Assembly (NCBI GenBank): GCA_013399015.1 | Contig: VWZX01009108.1 | Coordinates: forward strand, 1,914,822-1,978,821 | DNA: 64,000 nucleotides | Origin: Galbula dea | Lineage: Eukaryota > Chordata > Aves > Piciformes > Galbulidae | Reading direction: 5' to 3' | In this document: positions 39,401 through 52,380 of the stretch, one piece after another | Numbering within the stretch: the stretch's first letter is position 1 | Layout: each line of letters begins with the position of its first letter | Notes under the pieces: generated by a model | What the model saw: only the letters and a program-made list of their open reading frames with translations | Databases searched by the model: none | What the model was told of the DNA's origin: nothing | Made by a program: the position numbers and the translations under genes

Positions 39401-42400
39401 TGACCAACTACAGTAAAGTTACTATAAATAAGAGGCACTGTGGAGCACTGCATTTTCTCATTTGTAGCTGGGAAGACAAATCTGCCATCAAGCTTCTTTG
39501 GAGAACAGGAGGGGAGGGCTCAAAGGAACATGCTGCTGCAAGCTCATCTAATACTGCACTCTCCTAGCACAGAACCCAAGATTTTCTTGTACTTCTTAAC
39601 CCTCAGCAGTTGTGAAGTACCAACAAACACACATACTCCAGCCTGGGGAGCTTTCTGTTTTTCAGCTGGAAGACTTCAAAAGGTTTCACAAAGGTCAAAA
39701 TGAAAAGGCATTTGGATGTTTCCTAGACAAAACCTTGTTGTTTCCATTCTGCAGGAAGTTCTGATGCTTTGAAGACAACCAACCAACCAGCCACACTCCT
39801 TGAGAAACAGCACAAGACATCTTTGAGTTTGCCTCTGCCAATGTTTTGACCTCACCACAGCAAACAGCCAGAACTTGCTGGAAAGCTCTCAATCCTTGGG
39901 AAAATTGTGGCACCATTCTACCATCTCCCATCCAAAGCAATAGATGAACACATTGTACTTCTGGAACAATTCTGGCCCTGGCTGCATTTTGGGGCTATAA
40001 ATGCAGACAGCAGTGGAGAAGGGCACATGAGAAGAGTAATGGAAAGCTGGCAGGAATGATGGATGCTACTTTTCCCAGAGTCCAGTATTGCTGCTAAATG
40101 GAACAAGCCATGCTCAGGGAACACTGCTTCATGCTCACACTTCCCAGGTATGCCCTGGATTGAAATCCTGATGGAATTCTGTACACATTAGTGCTGGCTG
40201 TGGAGTAGGTTTTCTTGGAGTTTGAGAGACCTACAAAGCTACTTCTGAGAGAATGATGCTGTTAAGATATATAGAGATGCAGCAGCAGAACACAGAGCCC
40301 TTGGCACAGCTAGAAACAGAAGTTTTCTGAGAACTATTTCACTCTAGGGAAAGGATGTGGCTGTGAACAGGCATTTTGTCATGATAGCAAGAAAAAAATC
40401 CAACACCATTTCCAACACATCCAGTGCAAGCACTGGTGTAACCCAGCAATTTGTAAGCCCAGGGCAAGGTGTTGCAAGTTGAGAAATCCTGAGGCAGAAA
40501 GGGAAAAGGTCTTTCAAGGAAGTGGCACTTAAGTTTTCCTTGCAAGTTCTCTGTGTATCTGAATTACAATCCAGGACTGCTCTGAAGGAGCCTTATGTAC
40601 TCTGAAGAGGGATCCTGCACCAACAGGTCTGCTGAAGCTACAGATTTTTCTAGGAGTAAGGTTTGATCAGACTCCTGCTACCAAATCACCAGCTCTCTAA
40701 TATTGTCTGTGACAAACATAAGGCAATACAGAAGAAGTGCACATCTCAAATTTCCTTTCTCTGCATGAAGAACCTTACCTAGGACATTTAAAACACCCTT
40801 ATCAAAGAACAAAGCTCCAGGGGAGCCATGTTAAGAACCAATTTGCATTGAGAACAAAGACATGGGTGTCCACCAGAGAAAAGCAGCTCAGTCATGTTTT
40901 GCCACATGAGAATTCACATGTCACAGCCTGGTCCCAGGATAGCCAGCAGCAAAATCCTTCTTGCAATAGGCCCAGTGGTTTGGATCACACTAATAGCAGC
41001 AGACAGTTGACCTGGCTGTCTTGCCAGCTCCCAGGTTCATCATGTTTTCCTTCTTTGTTCATCAGATATTTGAAGCAACAATATCTCATTCCTCTCCTGT
41101 TTTCAAGTAAAAAAATAAAATCCCCTTGAGAAGCCTTCTCTGTTCTCTTCCCACTTCTGCTTCCAGCTGCTTTTTCCCTTTGCATTACTAGCACTGTGCA
41201 AATCCAGGTCAACTCTCAAAATAACTTCCTGGCATTTTAAAAACCCTTTCACACTGTTATTTTAGATGGAATTTTGAATCTTTCCAATAAAATGCTTGTG
41301 ACTGGTCAGGGAGATCATACAAATCATCCTGTTTCTATCCCCAGACTGGATAAGTCTGAGCATAAATTTGCCCTGTGATGTAAACTGTGTTTTCCACATA
41401 TACATGCATTCTGATTAGTTCTCTGCAAACAGCAACTCACCAGCAGTAAAACTGGCTATAAAACTCTATCACCAGGTGCTTTGTGAGCCAAATCTCTGAA
41501 CCCTTACATCAGATGACTGCTTATTGCCCAGGCCTACAGAGCAAGACACAACTACTGCAAAGAGCTCATTTCATTAGCACTGCACTGAATGGGTTGGATC
41601 AACACTAAGGCCACAGTGTCAGGCACTGCAAGGCAGCTCCTGTCCTCAGGAGTTTAATGTCTAAGCCAGAGACTAATCCTGAATTGCCCTTTTCTTAGGC
41701 TGCAATATTTTAGATGAATAAAGTGCAGGTTTTGGCATGCAGTAGCCAGCTCTGAAAAATGAGTGTTGCATTCAGACTGTTTAAAAGATACCAGGGTGAA
41801 TCTATCCCATTGATTTCCATTTGGGAAGGTTTCCAGGTCTCTGATATAACTCCACTTTTCAATTGCACATTATAACTGTGCCAGGCAAATATAAATCTAT
41901 AGCAGATCTTCTGGAAGCTTACATTAATGTCAATGATCCACAAAACTTTACATCTCCCCAGGAGCAAGCCTGAGTGACCACAGTTATGGCATGACATCAG
42001 CATGGTCCTCATGTCTACTCCTGACATAGTCTGAAGCCCTGTGAGCCTCCACCTGGAACCCAAATCAGTTGCTCATGTCTAATCTCTGCCTCAGTTTTAG
42101 TGAGGAATTTTCTCTTTGTACTTCAGATGGAACAAAATTTGAAGCAAAGCTATTGCAGCCTGATGAGTGAAGAGTCAAATTAAAGGAAGGCATTGAGGAG
42201 CTGGAAATAAAGCTCCATTACATTATATTAAATATTAAGCTCAGTGTAGTGAGCCAGACAATTGCATACTGAATTAATAATGTTATTTATTCCATTTTGT
42301 GGAGTATGGAGGGCACTTCATCATCACAGCATTTTCAATCAGAGCTAGCATCAACAGCTCAGCTCTAAGAGCATTTTATGGAAAACACAGAGGTGGATTG

Positions 42401-43920
42401 AGCAGCTGAAAGTGAAGATGGTGCAAATGTGTGAAATACAGCAGATTTGGTAATAATAAAGTTATATGGCTTTGGTTGGTCATTTGGATACTACTGCTCC
42501 AGCAATAGTTTGTCTTCAGAATGCTTAAAGCAAGTCCCCAAAGATAAGTTTGGGTAGGATCTGGAGGCACTTAAGTTCTTTGCTTTTTGTAGGACACTTA
42601 TTGCTTTTAAAGCACAAAAAATTATTTGCTCAACCGAACCAAGAAAATGCCATGGAGAATTCTGAAGGTTTGCTTGTTTGTTTTGGACAAAATGTAAACA
42701 AAACAATAAAAGCACCTGAGGATGGTAAAAAATGCTGATACAACTCTCTGAAAGCAGCCTTAAAACCTGCAGTGGCCAACTGTTTTTCCAGATTTCAATG
42801 CTGAAAATTAAAGAATCTTTTGCAGGAAGTTTCAGCAGCAGAAACCTCAAAGTATCTCCCCTCTCACCATTCTTTCAGTTTTCTACTTCCTAATTTTGGT
42901 CATTCTGATTGCTGTTTTTTATAGCCACAAGAAGAAATGGCTCCCCAGGCATCATGCAAGAATTGGCATGTTTCCCCAGCACTCAGCAGGAACACACTAT
43001 CACTACTCAGGTACATTGCTCAACCCTAATCACTTCCAATTGCTGTGGGTTCTAAAATTCAGCCTGCTGGAGAAAGAAAGAACTGGTCTGCCATTTCCTG
43101 CAACTCTGATTTCCATGCCTTTCATGAAGCAATTTCATTGACTTCACAGGAGCCTATCTGGATTTACACCTGTGTAACAAGGCAACCAAACCTGACCCTT
43201 GGTGTAGAATATCAAGTTCATAAATGTGTTTTGTATCTCCAAGAATGTCCCCATCTCCAAAGGTGAACAGCTGTTGCTATAAATCAAGCAGTCTTAACCA
43301 GCCATTAGAACTTCATCCAGATGATCTGTTAAAAATATACAAAGGCAAGGCTTTGGAAATAAAAAAATCTACCCTCATGTCCTCAGGGATGCCTTCTGTT
43401 GGAGAAAAATCTCATCATTCAAAGCTAAAATTAGTTCACTTTAATGCTTTTTCAGGAGAGCCATGATACTCAGGAGTAACATCACCTTCAAGAAGCCTGT
43501 TAGATGACTTAAGGGATCCCAAACATCTGGCAGTTTGGTCTACAGTGTATTGGAGATATCTAGTGTCTTTTTCAACTTCTCTGTGGGTGTAACTTCTCAC
43601 TCTTAGCTAGAATGGCTCAATCTGCTTCAGCTCCCATCAACCACTTTCTCTATCTGAGTAGGAAATGCTTGCCAAATTGTGGAAACAGCTGGCAGAGCTG
43701 GCTCTAACTTCTATTAGCAAAACATGCTCTTGTTTCTGACCACAGTCTGGCCTTTAAGTTCTGACTCTGATTGTCAAGGGCTCTTCTTGGCTTTTTGGAT
43801 GAGACCACATCACCCAAGATGTGCAAGATGGCTCTGTTAAGGTTTGGCACCTGCAGCATAATGCTGGCTGCCAGGAGGGATAAAGCTTTCTGCAGGTAGA
43901 GGGGAGCAGGATGAGCAGCC
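33496..43920. other. Unannotated non-coding stretch
   Basis: About 10.4 kb without a recognised gene. Landmarks are a 23-bp palindrome at 38841-38863 and two acceptor-like tracts at 36590-36665 with no clear donors. TAAT-rich sequence at 42215-42300 lies next to old amniote-repeat-like phrases: 41,790-41,815 (CCCATTGATTTCCAT) and 43,136-43,170 (CATTGACTTCACAGGAGC, GATTTACACC). Those phrases resemble widespread ancient elements but are too short to classify. Confidence 0.5.
38841..38863. repeat. 23-bp palindrome (11-bp perfect arms, 1-nt centre)
   Basis: AGAAAGAGCAA (38841-38851), a single C, then TTGCTCTTTCT (38853-38863) form a perfect inverted repeat. It could extrude as a small cruciform or be bound by a dimeric factor. 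No flanking gene explains it. Confidence 0.9.
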
Positions 43921-44012
43921 CTACTTCATTAGCTGGGAAAGTGAGACACAGAAAGATTAAATTATTGGCCTCTGGCCATTTCCCAGCAAGAGGAAGAGAT
44001 CAATATATTCCT
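43921..44012 (-). repeat. MIR-like ancient SINE relic (antisense)
   Basis: The plus strand reads GCTGGGAAAGTGAGACACAG, AAAGATTAAATTATTGGCC, then CCCAGCAAGAGGAAGAGAT. This follows the complement of MIR in order: 'gatgggaaactgaggcacag', 'agagattaaatgacttgcc', 'cacagcaagt.ggcagag'. The match is diverged, as expected for a SINE family dating to early amniotes. It was judged by eye from the remembered consensus. Confidence 0.55.
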
Positions 44013-47000
44013 TTTGGAGGAGACCAACATGCAAATTTTAACTACACAGCACTCAGCAGCAGTGTTAGTCCAACAAGGACAAGGCTGATGGACTGCACCT
44101 TATGCTATTGGGGGTGGTGATCGTACCCAAGTGACCTGTGGTCCAATGTCAAGAACATAAAATGCAGCTTGAAGGGGCAAGAGGGCTGGTCAGCCCTGCA
44201 CTGGCCACTGAATGATCACCTATCCCCAGAGTGGCAGTTTCCCTCCACATTCCTCAAGATCACTGCTTAGTCCTGCAAGGGGAGGCCAAGTAAGGATCAC
44301 TGTTCTGCTAGGCTTTGTCATTTGTCTTTCTAAGGGTACTGGAGAGTTAGATTTAACATGAACATAGAAAAACCAAAGCAACACAGACCAAGCTCTACCC
44401 TAAACCTCCAGACAGTCACCCAGAGTGACAAGCTCAGCATCTTTCACTCAATTCCTTATGTTGTTCTGAGGCTGTGCAAAGGAACTCTGTGATACACTGG
44501 AATTAGGATGAAGTGTTAACTACCACCAACTAGACTGAAGTAACCAAGAGCCTGGGCTGCTTTCTCTTTGATGCATGCTTATGTAAATTCAAAGACACAT
44601 TTAAATGCAGCCTTTCTTCAATTCTAGCAGAGCTTATGATATCTACTTAAGTGAGACAAGCTAGGCTCCATGGAATGCCAGGAACTGCCCTGACAGTTTC
44701 CCCTCCTACTTAATGTGATACTCTAGGATTACAAGCAGAGCCTTTCATTCAAGCATTTGAATTTAGAATTACTCCTTTACATTTCTTAACACCCCTGTGG
44801 GCCAGCATTAAGAGTTCCACTTTCTTCAAGAGTACCCAATGGAAGTGCAGAGAGGCAGCTTGTTTTGCTCCTGATCATGCACTGAAATACTAACAGAGTT
44901 TGGAAAACTCCCTCCTTACCCCTCCTTGGTAGCCACTCAGAAATCAATTTCCATTAACAGCAGATATATTCTCTTAATGCTGGCCCAAATGCCCTGAGCA
45001 GACACAGGGTAGCAAATAGGCCACAGGAAGCAAACAGAGACTAACCTCCCCAGAACCAGCCACCAAAAAGACATCCATCACTCCTTCTTTGCTGAGGTCA
45101 CTTGCCAAGCAAAAGCTGCTCTCTGTGGTGCAAATCTGTCAGAGGTTTCCTCCATGTCTCTTCCCAGAGCACAGCATCTTCTAGGGAAGAAAAAGGTATC
45201 ACTGAATGACATAACTCAGTCTTATCTTTTCTCAGTCAGGATAGAAACTGCACACTTGCATCTAATCCTTCTGAAGGACTGGCAACACACTGCTCAGGCT
45301 CACCTTTTCTTTTTTAAACTGTTAGGTCTTTTATTTCTGGAGTTTTCAGTGCCATTTAATAACCTGATTTGTCCCTGTTGCAGCACAAATATAGAGTCTG
45401 GTTAAGTCCAGTCTGGCTAGTGGAGGCTGAGACAAGGCAGCCAAGTCTGATTAGCACCAAGAAGTACAGATTCCAGTAGAACAGTTTCCAGAGCCAGCTG
45501 CAGGACACCAGCTCTCCTTCTGATAGCCTCTATCATCCCCTAAACAGTCAGAAGCACTTCAGCTATTAAACACAGACCTTAAAAGCAAAAAATCTACTCT
45601 TCACACCCAAGTTTTCAAGCAAACACCACACAACCAAGTACCTTCTGTGTAGGAACCCAAATCCCACTGACACCTTAGCCTCACACCTGCAGGACATAAG
45701 CCCTCAGGCTGGAGCACAGCTGCCTCCAGCAGGCAGGTGTTACTTATTTAGCTGGGCTGCTGTCAGGGAGCTTCAGGTCACACACACAAAGCCAAAAGCT
45801 CTTCCTGGCAGAAGCTAGTGATGAGTTAGTGATCTGGTTGCAGCAAGGTTAGAATATGAAACCCAAAGTGCAGGTTGCATTGGTAGGAAGTGATCCAGGC
45901 TGTAGCAGTAAGAGCTGGGAGAAAACCAGCCCTGGGGATGGCTTGGAGTGAAGTCTGCACTGGCATTTGTGTTTGCAGGCTGTTCCTGAAATGTTTTAGT
46001 GGGATACACCAAGAACTGCCATCCCTCCCTGGAAATAAAGGCATTGTCATAAAGCTAACAGTTAGTTAGTAGCTCCCAAAAATATGAAGTGACATTGAGG
46101 TGCCTCAGAAAATAACTTTCCCACTGCCTGGGAAAAAACCACTTCTAGGATGATAACTTCACAGCTGTGATTGATACAGGCTTTGAAAGAACACAGGGGC
46201 CTGAAAGACTCTGTCTCTGGTCTCAGCAAGGAGAACAAAGACAACAAATAAAACTGAGAGATTTTTTAAAGGTCTGTGTCTTATCTTCAATTATCAGCTT
46301 AAAGATCATTTGCTGGAATGGTTACAGCCAGCAAGTTGCTTTGTGGGAATTTGATACACAGCTGGCAAACCCCTGCTTGTAGATATTTGCCCACCCAGGG
46401 GATCATCCTGACAGGTTGGGTCCATCCTGCAGTCCCTCAAATCCCTCAGGTGCCATTCTCTGGCTGTCCAATCACTGCAAAAGATATTTGGACTTTTTTT
46501 CACATGTCCTCATATAGAATTTTTACAGTTGTATTGTGCCCAAAAGGTTGGAGCAGAGAAACACAAGCATGAGACCCCCAAAACCCCAGAGCTCTGTGGG
46601 AGTTTTGCAGTTCATTTACACTGAGGCAGGGTTTGCCACCAGATTTGAACTTCCACCACCTCCCTTTGCTAGCACATTGGACACACAGCTTTCTCCTACC
46701 ATTTCCCCCACCCTTTTCTGGGGGCTCACATTGGACAAAACTCCACCCAGACTCCTTAGGTGTGACTGGAGTCCAGTGATGGAAATGATTTACCCAATGG
46801 GTCATTCCCCCTGCTGTGCATAGTGCCCAGCCTGCCAGCTTTCTCTGTTACTGAGCATGGCAAGCTGGGCAGCAGACACCACTATTTAAGAGCTATGTTC
46901 TCACAACACCAAAGTTATGATGGACAGAGACCAAGCAAGCTCAATTCATGAAGAAATACACTGACATCTCTCCCCTCATCCTGTCACTCCACTGACTCCA

Positions 47001-50000
47001 GGGTGATTGCACCAGCACTGAAGGTGGATTCATCCATCTAGGGGAAAACAAGGCTTCCTTCAAAGCCTCCTCTATTTACTCCAGTCAGCTGTGCTGAGTC
47101 TATCAATTCAATCAGCTCTTTCCTTAACCATAAAACCAGATGTGTGCCGTCACGGCCCATCTACAGGGACTGAATCCATGCCATTTAGAAAATGCAGAAT
47201 AAAAATAAAACAGCCCAAGAAAGCTGAGATATGCTGATGTTTGGAGCTCTCAGAATTTCCTAGGTACATTGCTTTTCTTTTGAGTCCCATTTATTTTTGT
47301 TACCTCCAAAGAAATGCTGTTTTAGCTACGTTTCTTGGAAACAGCGTTGAGGTCTAATGGGTTGCTGCTGATGTGAAGGCTCAGGGGAGAGGTTGGAGAA
47401 TAGAAGGAAGGTAGCATTATCTTTGCTTCTGGGCATCAGCAACTTCTGCAAGCCATGTGGTACAGTACCTGTCCTTCTTTGCTGAGGCAATTAATTACCT
47501 TGGTCCCTGGTGAAAAGAACTATTCAGCTTAAAAAAACCCACTGGAGCCCTTTGGACTTAGGTTAGCTTCTGGGTAGATGTGTGAATTAGGGAGGCTGTG
47601 TTGCTCTATTTCTTCTCAGACCATGTTCTGTTTTCCACTGTACTGCTTATGGACATTGCCACCTGAGGCAGGTCAGTGTACCATGGTTCTCTTTGCAAAG
47701 AGTCACCTAGGAAATATGCCCTGGCTCCATCTCAAGTTTAAGCACTGGCTACCAAGTCTCCAAGCCACCTATTTCCCAGCTGAGCCTAGGAAGCAGAGGA
47801 AAGAAAGGATCCCCATGGAGGATTGTGATGAGTTCTCCATCTCCTGGGTCTTTCTTCCACTGCAAAGGGTGATGCAGCTGTGGTCCACAGTCTCACAACT
47901 TGCAGAGCCTGCCCATATGCTGCTCCTGCTGGGATGGAAATGCAGGGTGAGCAAACATCTGCACTGTGGGACACTGCCCCATTTGAGCCTGCAGCCACAG
48001 AGAGGAGTCTTTGTACAGGAATGGGGTGGGATTTGCTGGCTGGAGGGTGATTTAAGCAATGTGACTGTAATATGCTACATGCCAGATTGCAGACATTCCT
48101 AGGGCAGCTTTCCAGAATGTGAATAACCTTGGGATACATGTATAAAACATCACACAAAATGGGCCCTGAGAGGCCTAGAGATTGCATGACATTGCCTTTG
48201 TACACATATAGCCCCAAGAGATTTCTCCAAGCCCAGGTGTCCCCTTCAATTTCAGTATCCACATGTGCTGATCAATTCTTGCTCTGTATTGGAGAAATTC
48301 TCTCATAATGTCATAACTCTCCAACACACAAAGACTCACTTCCAACTGCACTGTTCCTTGATTGCCACCACAAGATAACAGAGCTGTGAAATACCACAAA
48401 CAGTGAGGCAATGAGAGCATGAGACTAGGCTGTGTTACTTAGGAAGGTCTGGGTAGGCTGCAGAGTCTCTGAGTTTGTCCATCCCAAGGTCCCAGTCACA
48501 GGGGTAGAGTCTCAAGGGATTCACTGCACAGGAAAGTGTTAGTTTAGGAAATGAAGGACTGAAATTCAGCAATTACTGAAGGGCACTCAGGCAAGCCATA
48601 TCCTAAACTCTACCTAAACAGGATCTGTGCAATCTACATACCAGCCCTGTGTCCAGTCCAGTGCCATTTTATCATTGCCTGGAAAAAAACCACCACCAAA
48701 CCCAAGCCCCATCAAGAGGAAATGAGGCATCCCAGGCAACAAATACTTGAGAGAGAGAGACTGTAACCCCATGTCTAACAGCTGAGCACTCTCAGTCTCT
48801 AGGGAAAGATCACTGCTATACAGATGTAGTTTTCTCTGGTGCAAGGTGGTACTCCAGACCTCACAAGACTCAGTGGGGGTCTTTCTGCTGATACAACGAT
48901 AATGCCTTCATGTCATTGAGCACCACTAATTAAAACCAAAAGTAAGAGACTATTTTCCAAAGTTGACTTGCTATTTTTCTCCTCCTTAAGAGAGTTGTCT
49001 AACATCTGAAGAGTGGAGCCTGGCATGGGCACACAAATTAGTCTAGAGATAGTTTGTGCCTCTGTCATAACTGTCATATAGTTACAGAGAGAAATAAGCC
49101 AACAGGAACAACCAACTCTGGAAACATACAGACAAAAGGAGGAAACCAGCACATGCACTGTTCTACTTCTGACCTGTACTTTACACTGTACTACTTTGCA
49201 TGTTGTTCTTTCTCTTCCCCAGAGCAGACAGAAACCAGATCTTAAAACATTCACATTTTCAAATCAATAACATGTGAGACTTTGTCTAAAAGGTAAAGTT
49301 GTTGTAAAAATCAATGTCAGAGAGAAAACTTTGCCAATTCAATTAGACTTGTTCCTCTCAAACTGAAAAAAAAAAAAGGGAGGAAAGAAAAAAGATGTGG
49401 GCTTATTTCAAGCCCAATAAATGTTCCTTGGCCTAACATCCACATTTTGTAAATATTCTCAGGGCTTCTTATGCCAGCACCCCTCAAGGGGTTATAATTA
49501 GCTCTAAATCAGGTTACCTTGTTTCAGGATCAGTCCAATGTCAAGCAGTGTTTCTGCCTTGGTCCACAACTGTAAAATAATGTTGTGTCCATTAGATAGC
49601 ATGAAGGCTTCCCAGAAATGGGAACCATATGACAACATTTAAACACCAATAAGTGGGATTAGACATGGCAGCTGTCTAGAAAACATTCAGCTAGTTAGTT
49701 CATTGAGTTTGGGGCAAAATATGAAGGCTTGTACTAGTTCCAGTAAGTGCAGAACCAGAAAGGCTCCCACATTACCTTCTGCTTCTCAAGGCAAACTTCA
49801 TTTTAAGATTGACCCCAAAGAGAAAGAAAACAGCAAGATAAAAGTATAAACAGCTGTGGCTCTGCTGGCTTAGCTGGAGACTTCAAGGAGTTTGCAGATC
49901 ACTCACTCATAGAGATATGTAATAGAGAGCACCCAGCCAAGCTGCTGGATCCAGGCTGCTGTGGGGTGGGCTGAATGGCACAGCAAAATCCTTGTACCAC

Positions 50001-52317
50001 TGTGGAACCAGAAAGGTGCATGGGCTGTAAGATCTCCTCACTGGATGGGATCTCTCTCTCTCCTATACTACCTGATATGCAGCAACCTCTCTCAAGCTGC
50101 ACATGGAGTAAAAGGGGTTTGTTTGTTTGGGGTTTTGAGGCTTTTTCTGAGCAATAATAATTTTTTTGATCTGCATTTGTAGAGGATAGTTCTGAATTGT
50201 GATTTACATTGCTGGCAACTGCTTCAATGCAGTTATACAGACAGAAATCATAAGAGTTGGAGTCTGATCTGGACTTGCACTTCTGGCCTTGGTATGGACA
50301 AGTCACCTGTGTGCCTTGTGGATAGGAAACACATGCCTGCCTGGCAGGGCTGATAGGAGAGTGTCTGTGATGCTGAGCTTGGAGATCCTTTAATTACAGA
50401 GGGGCAAGTGGCCCAAACACAGCAGGAGATAACATTGTCACACAGTAATGCACAGCCTAATATGCTCTACATGCAATTCAATTCCAGATTCTTCCTCTCT
50501 AGCAGAACCAAGACATGGGAATATCCTTGTATCTAGGTATAATGCCTGTCACATCCCAGTCCTTGCCAACAGACTGTCAATAATCTTCCCCTAGCTGAAA
50601 GAAAATGACTGGGAAGTAAATGCCAACACTAGTAATTCAGGTGCAAGGGCAAACTCTGCATGACCCTGTCTTCTTTCATAGAACAGAAATCTTCTCTAAA
50701 TATATAGCAAATAGAGAATCAGTTAGGGAAATGACCTGGAAATCTGTACTTGGTTATCTCAAAACTCAACCATGCCAGGAATTTGGGTAAGTTTTTGTTT
50801 AAAGACTATCATTATTGGCACTTGATCAGATACAGACAAGTTAGGTTTCCAGCTTGGAAAGAGAATAATGCAAGAGGAATTGGAATAGATTAATTTCACA
50901 TGTTTCATTTCAGGACAGGTAGTTTTTCTAAGCCCTAAAGAAACATTACTATAAACCTGTGCTATAGTAGTGCTGTAATTTATAAGAAAGTTTTACAGCT
51001 TCCAGTCTGTGAGCTTTTGTAATATTTATAAGTTGTTGTTTTGGTTTTTTTTTTTCCAATGTGGTGTCAAGTGAACAAGATTCAAAAGCTGTTGAGCATG
51101 CACTTGTTTATTGTTTCTATCAAACACTTGATTATGGTCCTTGGTTTGTCCCCCAAGGGGAGAAGAAGAGAGTTCAAAGGTGTATTTTGTGACTCTAAGA
51201 CTCACATTTCTAACTAAGTTTTCAATAAATGCTACTTTAATACCAACCCCAAACACAACTGGGGCTTGTTTGTGCCTCACAGACTGTGTGCAAGTCAGCC
51301 CCCCTCCAGCACCTTGCTCTCCCATGCTGAAACTGCCATGCTAATGCAGTTCTCACTGGGGTACTGAAGGAAACTGATGTTGTTTAAAAAGCTTTGGAAT
51401 CTGCAGAAGAAAATTTCTAGGGAATGGAATTATGTCACTAGGATTTATGATGGAAACCCCAGCAGGCAGAGCACATTGAAGGACACAACCCCCAAAATGT
51501 TCCCATTAAGCCTCCCATTCTCCAGAGAACTCTGCTTACTCTGAAGTGATAAAACACTATAAAAATACTGCATGAACAATAAATAAATCCAATCATCAAC
51601 ACAGACCAACGGATCAGCTGGAAACACCCCAAAAATTATCCTATCTTTTCTGTTAAAATGGTATCATAGCTGGTTCCTCACCTGGACCATTGCTAGACAA
51701 GAGGGAAGGGATATTAAAGCCCTTCCAGACATTAAAGTATTAGAACATGCTGTAGTTTTATTAGGGAAGCAGTGTGCAATGGGGAGAGAATATCCTTGCA
51801 GTATCTTTTCACAAATTAGCTGGCAGCCCTCAAAGCCATTTCCTTCCAAAAGCCTGGACTGATGTTGCATCTGATCTCATGAAAATAGCCATAAAGTTTA
51901 ACTTACCAAGATGACTCCACTGGCTTTAAGCCTCAGTGAATAACATAACCCTAAAAATAGTGTTAGAGTCTATAAAAGGAAAACAAAGTTTGATGTAAAT
52001 ATAGTTTTGCAAGTAAAAATGAAAATATTGAGTTCTCCACTAGGAAAACACATATAATAGACCAGCTTGGGAAAATCTATTTGAACACCATGACCTCTGT
52101 GGATATCAGTATGAAAGGCAAGCTTTTTAAAAGATATAATCTCATTTTTAGTGATTGGCAGAAAACTGAAAAGTTCCTTCCACAGGGTGCTGGAAAAACC
52201 TTCTTGGGACCTGGCTGTGGATACTGGGATTGATTTGCTCTTGTGACTTGTTTTAACTGAGCTATTCCTGCATGGTGGTGAGATTTGTCTCCTCAGATAC
52301 CCCTGGGAGCCCAGACT
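44013..52317. other. Unannotated non-coding stretch
   Basis: No exon or young mobile element is recognised. A 174-codon ATG frame at 47578-48102 is the longest plus-strand frame in the window. It has no motif, has Cys/Trp/His-heavy composition, and is opposed by 96- and 158-codon minus frames, so it is treated as chance. Poly-A (49366-49377) and poly-T (51045-51055) runs occur. The 49.25-49.5 kb segment is AT-rich. Confidence 0.55.
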
Positions 52318-52380
52318 GTGCTGCCATTTCTATTTTACAGAGGGGGAACAAAGGCAGACAGGAGTAAAGGGCCAGATACC
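52318..52380 (-). repeat. MIR-like ancient SINE relic (antisense)
   Basis: GTGCTGCCATTTCTATTTTA, CAGAGGGGGAACAAAGGCAG and ACAGGAGTAAAGGGCCAGAT follow the complement of the MIR tail ('ttattcccattttacagaggaggaactgaggcacagagagattaag'). The relic is short and diverged, with no flanking duplication seen. Confidence 0.45.

Noticed and set aside
44029..44036. Octamer ATGCAAAT (also near 7014 and 22279)
   Set aside because: About two occurrences of any given 8-mer on both strands are expected by chance in 64 kb.
47578..48102. 174-codon ATG frame on the plus strand
   Set aside because: No motif, Cys/Trp/His-heavy, and opposed by 96- and 158-codon minus frames over the same bases.
50256..50315. MIR-like phrase (GGACAAGTCACCTGTGTGCC)
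   Set aside because: Only one short block matches; the order and flanks do not support a SINE call.
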